In this document: one piece after another, positions 60,084 to 64,000 of the stretch
How the letters are laid out: each line of letters starts with the position of its first letter
How positions within the stretch are numbered: the stretch's first letter is position 1
From: Saccharibacillus endophyticus
GTDB lineage: Bacteria; Bacillota; Bacilli; Paenibacillales; Paenibacillaceae
Assembly: GCF_013185185.1 (NCBI RefSeq)
Contig: NZ_JAAZWE010000003.1
Span: 62,001 to 126,000 of the forward strand
Reading direction: 5' to 3'
DNA length: 64,000 bases
Made by a program: the position numbers and the translations under genes
The notes under the pieces: generated by a model
Databases searched by the model: none
What the model was told of the DNA's origin: nothing
What the model saw: only the letters and a program-made list of their open reading frames with translations

Positions 60084-60974
60084 TTATTCCTTCACCGACC
60101 CTAACGTGATCCCGTGAATGAAATACCGCTGCAAAAACGGATACACCACCATGATCGGCAGCATCGCGATAAAGATCTTCGCCGCGTCCAGCGTCCGGTT
60201 GGACAGTTCCGATAACCGCCGGTACTGGTCTTCGCTCATCGTCGCCGGATCGACCGAGACGACCAACTGCTGAATATACGTTTGGAGCGGATAATACTGC
60301 TCCCGCGTCATAAAGATCAGGCCGTACAGGAACTCGTTCCAGTGATACACGATACTGAATAGCGTAATCGTCGCCAGCACCGGCACGGCAAGCGGCAGAT
60401 AGATGCGGAATAACGAATACCACGGCCCCGCTCCGTCGACCAACGCCGCTTCATCCAGCTCTTTAGGCAAATTGCGGAAAAAGTTAACGGTCAAAATCAC
60501 GTTAAACACCAGCGTCTGCGCGCCTCCTACCAATACGAGCGCCCAGACGCTGTTCAGCATGCCGAGACCTTTTACCGTCAGATACAGAGGGATCAAGCCG
60601 CCGTTGAACAGCATGCAGAACACCAGAATCCACATCAGCACGCCTCGGGCTTTGAACTGCCGATCGGTGCGCGAGAGCGGGTAGGCCATCAGCAGCACGA
60701 CGACGAAATTCAACGCCGCGCCGAGCGCTACCCGCTGAATCGAGATCCAGAACGAGCCGAAAAATTGCGTGTCTTTTAAAATTTGCGTGTACGCGTTGAA
60801 ATTGAATCCGACCGGCCATAACCACACTTGTCCCGCCGCCGCAGCAGAGTTGGAGCTGAGCGACAGGGCGAGGGTATACCAGATCGGTAAAATACAGGTT
60901 AACGTGATTCCGATCAGCACGACCAGAATCGCGATATCCGTCAGGCGCGAACCCCATGTTCGATCCCGGATCAT
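60084..60974 (-). CDS. Carbohydrate ABC transporter permease (LplC/YtcP-like, MalG type)
   Basis: A 296-residue permease with six helices and the EAA loop LPKELDEAALVDGAGPWYSL. It pairs with the permease encoded just upstream. This is the CUT1 subfamily with large binding proteins typical of Paenibacillus, related to LplABC/YtcQ-LplB-YtcP. Start follows AGGAGGT on the minus strand. No ATPase gene is present; a shared MsmX-like ATPase is likely. Confidence 0.9.
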   Translation of the reverse strand: MIRDRTWGSRLTDIAILVVLIGITLTCILPIWYTLALSLSSNSAAAAGQVWLWPVGFNFNAYTQILKDTQFFGSFWISIQRVALGAALNFVVVLLMAYPLSRTDRQFKARGVLMWILVFCMLFNGGLIPLYLTVKGLGMLNSVWALVLVGGAQTLVFNVILTVNFFRNLPKELDEAALVDGAGPWYSLFRIYLPLAVPVLATITLFSIVYHWNEFLYGLIFMTREQYYPLQTYIQQLVVSVDPATMSEDQYRRLSELSNRTLDAAKIFIAMLPIMVVYPFLQRYFIHGITLGSVKE

Positions 60975-61001
60975 AGACGTACCTCCTGCTCTGAAATAGC
61001 T

Positions 61002-61892
61002 TTAGAATATGCGATAGTTGATCAGCCGATAAGCCAGGAAATAAGAGACGCTGATCAAAATAAAACCAATCAGCGATTTGAGCAATCCGACCGCCGTCGC
61101 AAGTTCATACTGCAAGTTCAACAGACCCGTGCGATATACCCATGTATCGATAATATCTCCGGTAGAATACACGAGCGGATTATACAAGTTGAAAATCTGA
61201 TCGAAGCCCGCGTTCAGCACGTTGCCGAGGCTGAGTACGGCGAGCAGCACGGCGGTCGTGCGGATACCGGGCAGGGTGATGTGCCACAGGCTTTTCCAAC
61301 GTCCGGCTCCGTCCATGCCCGCGGCTTCGTATAGCGCCGGATTGATGCCCGTGAGCGCCGCCAGATAGATGATCGTGTTGAAGCCGAACTCTTTCCACAC
61401 GTCGCTGCCGACGACGAGCCACGGGAACAGCTCTGCCTGAGCGAAAAACAAGGTAGGCTTGAAGCCGAACATTGCTCCCAGTTGATTCACCGGACCATTG
61501 TAGGAGAAGAGGTCGAGAATAATCCCGCCGAGAATAACCCAGGACAGAAAGTGCGGCAGATAGACGACGGTTTGAATCCAGCGCTTGACCACGAGCTTGC
61601 GCAGTTCGTTGAGCATGAGCGCGAACACCAACGGCACGACCAGATGCGCAATAATTTTCAGAACGGCGATGATCAGAGTGTTAAAAAAAACTTCCCGCGT
61701 ATCTTTGAGCACGAACATGTAGCGAAAATGCTCCAGGCCCGCCCATTCGGAATGGAAAATGCCTTTGCCCGGATTGAAGTATTGAAAAGCGATCGCGATC
61801 CCGAACATCGGCACGATGCTGAACACGATCAGCCATAAGTAACCGGGAAGCAGCATGAGATAATAGTGCTTGTCGAAGCTTTTGATCCGCAT
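61002..61892 (-). CDS. Carbohydrate ABC transporter permease (LplB-like, MalF type)
   Basis: A 296-residue permease beginning YYLMLLPGYLWLIVFSIVPM with FNPGKGIF soon after, an LplB-family hallmark. The EAA loop is GINPALYEAAGMDGAGRWKS. ATG 61892 is behind AAAGGAG; the in-frame extension upstream is not membrane-like. It lies 222 bases downstream of the binding-protein gene. Confidence 0.9.
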   Translation of the reverse strand: MRIKSFDKHYYLMLLPGYLWLIVFSIVPMFGIAIAFQYFNPGKGIFHSEWAGLEHFRYMFVLKDTREVFFNTLIIAVLKIIAHLVVPLVFALMLNELRKLVVKRWIQTVVYLPHFLSWVILGGIILDLFSYNGPVNQLGAMFGFKPTLFFAQAELFPWLVVGSDVWKEFGFNTIIYLAALTGINPALYEAAGMDGAGRWKSLWHITLPGIRTTAVLLAVLSLGNVLNAGFDQIFNLYNPLVYSTGDIIDTWVYRTGLLNLQYELATAVGLLKSLIGFILISVSYFLAYRLINYRIF

Positions 61893-62113
61893 GGACTCAA
61901 CTCCTTTCTGAAACGAAAACGCCTGCCTCTGCCTGACCGAACAAGATGCAACGAAGAGGGCGGGCAGAACGTCAGTGCAGGCACGAACGGCATGAAAAAC
62001 GGAACGGTTTTCGGCGCAAGATGAACATGAACGCGGACAAGCGGCTTCCGCTTTCGGATCTGCTCGATTCAGCGTGCCCGATAAGCCGCGCCGCATGTCC
62101 GGTTCGCATCAAG

Positions 62114-63826
62114 CTATTGTTGAATCGCTTCCGCCACTTCATTCGTGATCTGCTCGCCGCCTTGGCGCTTCCAGTCTTCGACGAACTGGTCAAAGCTCTC
62201 CACCGGAGCGACGCCCATGACGATCTTCAGGAACATTTCGTCTTCCATCTTTTTGAGGTTGACCCAACGGCTTTCCATCAGCGGCGTCTGCTCGTAGATC
62301 AGGCTGTTGATTCGCTCCATCTCCGTATCGACGATGGGGTTGCCGCCGACCATGATCGAGTAAGCGCGCGTCCAGGCGCCCCAATCGGCGTCCGGCGTCC
62401 AGGTTCCGATGCTCCAATCGTCATACGGCTCCTGCTTGATCTTGGTGATGTTCTCCAGATCGGACGGGAGCAGCTTGTACGGACGGTCGTTGACGTAATC
62501 TTCTTTCGTTTTGGTGCCGGCCAGCACTTCTTTGATCGCTTTGTTGGTGAATTCGATTTCGTCCGAAGGGGCGAACACGACGCGCAGCGGATAGAAGCCC
62601 GGACCGCCTTTGCTCGGGTCGAACGTGTTTTCCATCTCGTTTTTAAACAAATTGTTCAGCATTTTCATCGGGACTTCCGGGTTGGCGTAATCTTTGCGCA
62701 CGACCACGAACTCGGTCGAAGGCGTCGCGGCGTGCGGACGGAAAGCGCCGTCGGCATCCAACGGAAGCGCATAGGCTTGCCAGTCGGCTTCCGGATCGTT
62801 TTTGACCGCGTTGGTCAGCGGACCGTAACCCATCCACCACGGAGCGAAAAAGATACCGGACTTGCCGTTGATGATCGGCTCGTCGGACGCTTCGCGCACC
62901 GCCATTTCCGGATCGATCAAGCCTTGCGCATACAGGTCGCGCAGGCCGGATAACGCTTCTTTGGTCTCCGGCAGGGTAGAGCCGTATACGGGCTTGCCGC
63001 TGCCGTCGTCGAGCCAATAGCCCGGGAAAGCGCCGTAAGCCGAGAAAATGGCGTCGAAGCCGTAGAGATTGTTTTTGGACTCCAGGAAGTTGGCGTACAT
63101 CTTGCCGTCGCCGCTTTGCGGGCCGGAGATCCCGATCGTATCGGCGCTTCCGTTGCCGTCCGGGTCTTCTTCGACGAAAGCGCGCGCGACCGTCGCCAGC
63201 TCTTCCATGCTTTTCGGCGGTTCGAGCCCCAATTTGTCCAGCCAATCCTGGCGAATCCACATGATATGTATGCCGTCGGCATCGGCTTGCACGCCGGGGA
63301 TCGCATACATCTTGCCGTCGAACGTGACCGACTTGAGGGCGGCGCCGTCCGTTTTATCGATAATGTCTTTGATTTCCGGAGACGCATACCGTTCATAGAC
63401 TTGCGTCAGATCGGCCAATTGCCCGGCGGCGACCATTTGACGCAGTTCCACGGCATTGACGACCATCGCGTCGGGCAGATCGTTGCTGGCGATCGCCAAG
63501 CTGATCTTTTGCCGCATGTTGGCTGCCGAAGCGGTGAACGCATGCTCGACTTTGATATTCAAAGCTTCTTCGATCTGTCTCGTGTACTGATTGTCGAGCG
63601 GGGTGTCTCCTGCCGGCAAATCTTTATCCGTCGGGTCCACCTGCATGCCGATGCTGATCGTCATCGGTTCTTCGTAACTTCCGTACGGATCGGCGGGTTC
63701 GGTGCTTTGGGTTTGTTCTTCCTCGGTTGTCGGCTCCGTAGCCGTCTCCGAACCGCTGCTGCAAGCCCCAAGTGCCAACACTGCCGAGAGTGCGACCACG
63801 CAAGCTGCTTTGACCTTTCTTTTCAT
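62114..63826 (-). CDS. Carbohydrate ABC transporter substrate-binding lipoprotein (LplA-like)
   Basis: A 570-residue extracellular solute-binding lipoprotein of the large Paenibacillus type. Signal peptide ends LALGAC with Cys22 as lipid anchor, followed by a Thr/Glu-rich linker. The N-lobe has NQYTRQIEEALNIKVEHAFT and LAIASNDLPDAMVVNAVELR; later KYDWIR-like blocks are replaced by IMWIRQDWLDKLGLEPPKSM. Start follows GAGGGGAA. It leads the minus-strand operon with two permeases. An oligosaccharide or plant-polymer fragment is the usual ligand, not determinable here. A family G repeat starts 22 bases upstream of its start codon. Confidence 0.9.
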   Translation of the reverse strand: MKRKVKAACVVALSAVLALGACSSGSETATEPTTEEEQTQSTEPADPYGSYEEPMTISIGMQVDPTDKDLPAGDTPLDNQYTRQIEEALNIKVEHAFTASAANMRQKISLAIASNDLPDAMVVNAVELRQMVAAGQLADLTQVYERYASPEIKDIIDKTDGAALKSVTFDGKMYAIPGVQADADGIHIMWIRQDWLDKLGLEPPKSMEELATVARAFVEEDPDGNGSADTIGISGPQSGDGKMYANFLESKNNLYGFDAIFSAYGAFPGYWLDDGSGKPVYGSTLPETKEALSGLRDLYAQGLIDPEMAVREASDEPIINGKSGIFFAPWWMGYGPLTNAVKNDPEADWQAYALPLDADGAFRPHAATPSTEFVVVRKDYANPEVPMKMLNNLFKNEMENTFDPSKGGPGFYPLRVVFAPSDEIEFTNKAIKEVLAGTKTKEDYVNDRPYKLLPSDLENITKIKQEPYDDWSIGTWTPDADWGAWTRAYSIMVGGNPIVDTEMERINSLIYEQTPLMESRWVNLKKMEDEMFLKIVMGVAPVESFDQFVEDWKRQGGEQITNEVAEAIQQ

Positions 63827-63847
63827 GACATTCCCCTCTTTTCTATA

Positions 63848-64000
63848 GGGCGTGTATGCAAACTCAACGACGTGCATCTTGACCTGCCTTTTCGTTCTCT
63901 GCTGGATTCGTACCTAAAGCGTGTACGATTCCAGCGACGCTTCGTCACAATTTCTTGACGTGCCCCGGCACGCCTTCGAAATTGTTCCTTGCATAGATCG
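63848..64000 (+). repeat. Family G repeat, copy 2 (runs off the window)
   Basis: It begins GGGCGTGTATG and repeats the blocks of copy 1 in order: CAAACTCAACGACGTGCATC, CTGCCTTTTCG, then TTGACGTGCCCCGGCACGCC and GTTCCTTGCATAGA. In its middle it has an additional hairpin, GCTGGATTCGTAC / GTACGATTCCAGC, absent from copy 1. It covers the region where the promoter of the binding-protein gene should lie. Confidence 0.78.

Overview
The window comes from a Gram-positive, endospore-former-type genome of the order Bacillales. It is most like Paenibacillaceae (Paenibacillus or Saccharibacillus), with moderately high G+C. The evidence is the DnaB/DnaI primosome pair, HPr kinase, HemQ, CtaA, YumC, YutJ, YuzB and YutI homologues, a B. 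subtilis-type sdhCAB, SpoVB/YtgP-type flippase, GTG/TTG starts behind strong GGAGG sites, lipobox lipoproteins and an S-box riboswitch. The genus is an inference from family resemblance.

Layout: 1-1.9 kb, end of a class B penicillin-binding protein. 2-5.7 kb, mntABCD manganese ABC transporter behind an MntR-type operator. 6.4-10.6 kb, oxidoreductase, HAD phosphatase, DUF456 protein and a MurJ/SpoVB-like flippase. 11-15 kb, chemoreceptor, thioredoxin-like protein, heme A synthase. 15.1-18.3 kb, SAM riboswitch and metNIQ. 18.4-24.9 kb, iron-sulfur and respiratory accessory genes (yutI, yuzB, yutJ, mqnE, HesB/IscA protein), a broken ECF sigma gene, then hprK. 25.8-28.9 kb, an ABC importer of unknown substrate. 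29.2-33.6 kb, small membrane proteins, TraX-like protein, yumC and ndh. 34.5-41.3 kb, hemQ, dnaB, dnaI, trxA, uvrC. 41.4-48.2 kb, a KdpD-like protein and a complete Mrp Na+/H+ antiporter operon. 49-53.3 kb, CPBP protease and KtrB/KtrA potassium uptake. 53.9-57.6 kb, sdhCAB. 57.8-59.3 kb, two acetyltransferases. 60-63.8 kb, a carbohydrate ABC importer.

Much of the content is housekeeping and fits together as aerobic respiration (menaquinone by the futalosine route, NDH-2, succinate dehydrogenase, heme A, HemQ) and ion homeostasis (Mn2+, Na+/H+, K+).

The least ordinary signal lies between genes. At least eight copies of one long palindromic intergenic element (here family P) are scattered over the window. 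Their inner stem changes sequence from copy to copy while staying complementary. One copy sits inside the sdhCAB operon, and one is bracketed by a duplicated terminator. A second small inverted-repeat element (family M, two copies) has inserted into the ECF sigma gene with a 4-bp target duplication. A third family (G, two copies) has GGGCGTGTACG ends. The Mrp operon has a long leader ending in an intrinsic terminator, which makes it a candidate for an unrecognised riboswitch or attenuator. No CRISPR array, rRNA, tRNA or complete insertion sequence was seen.
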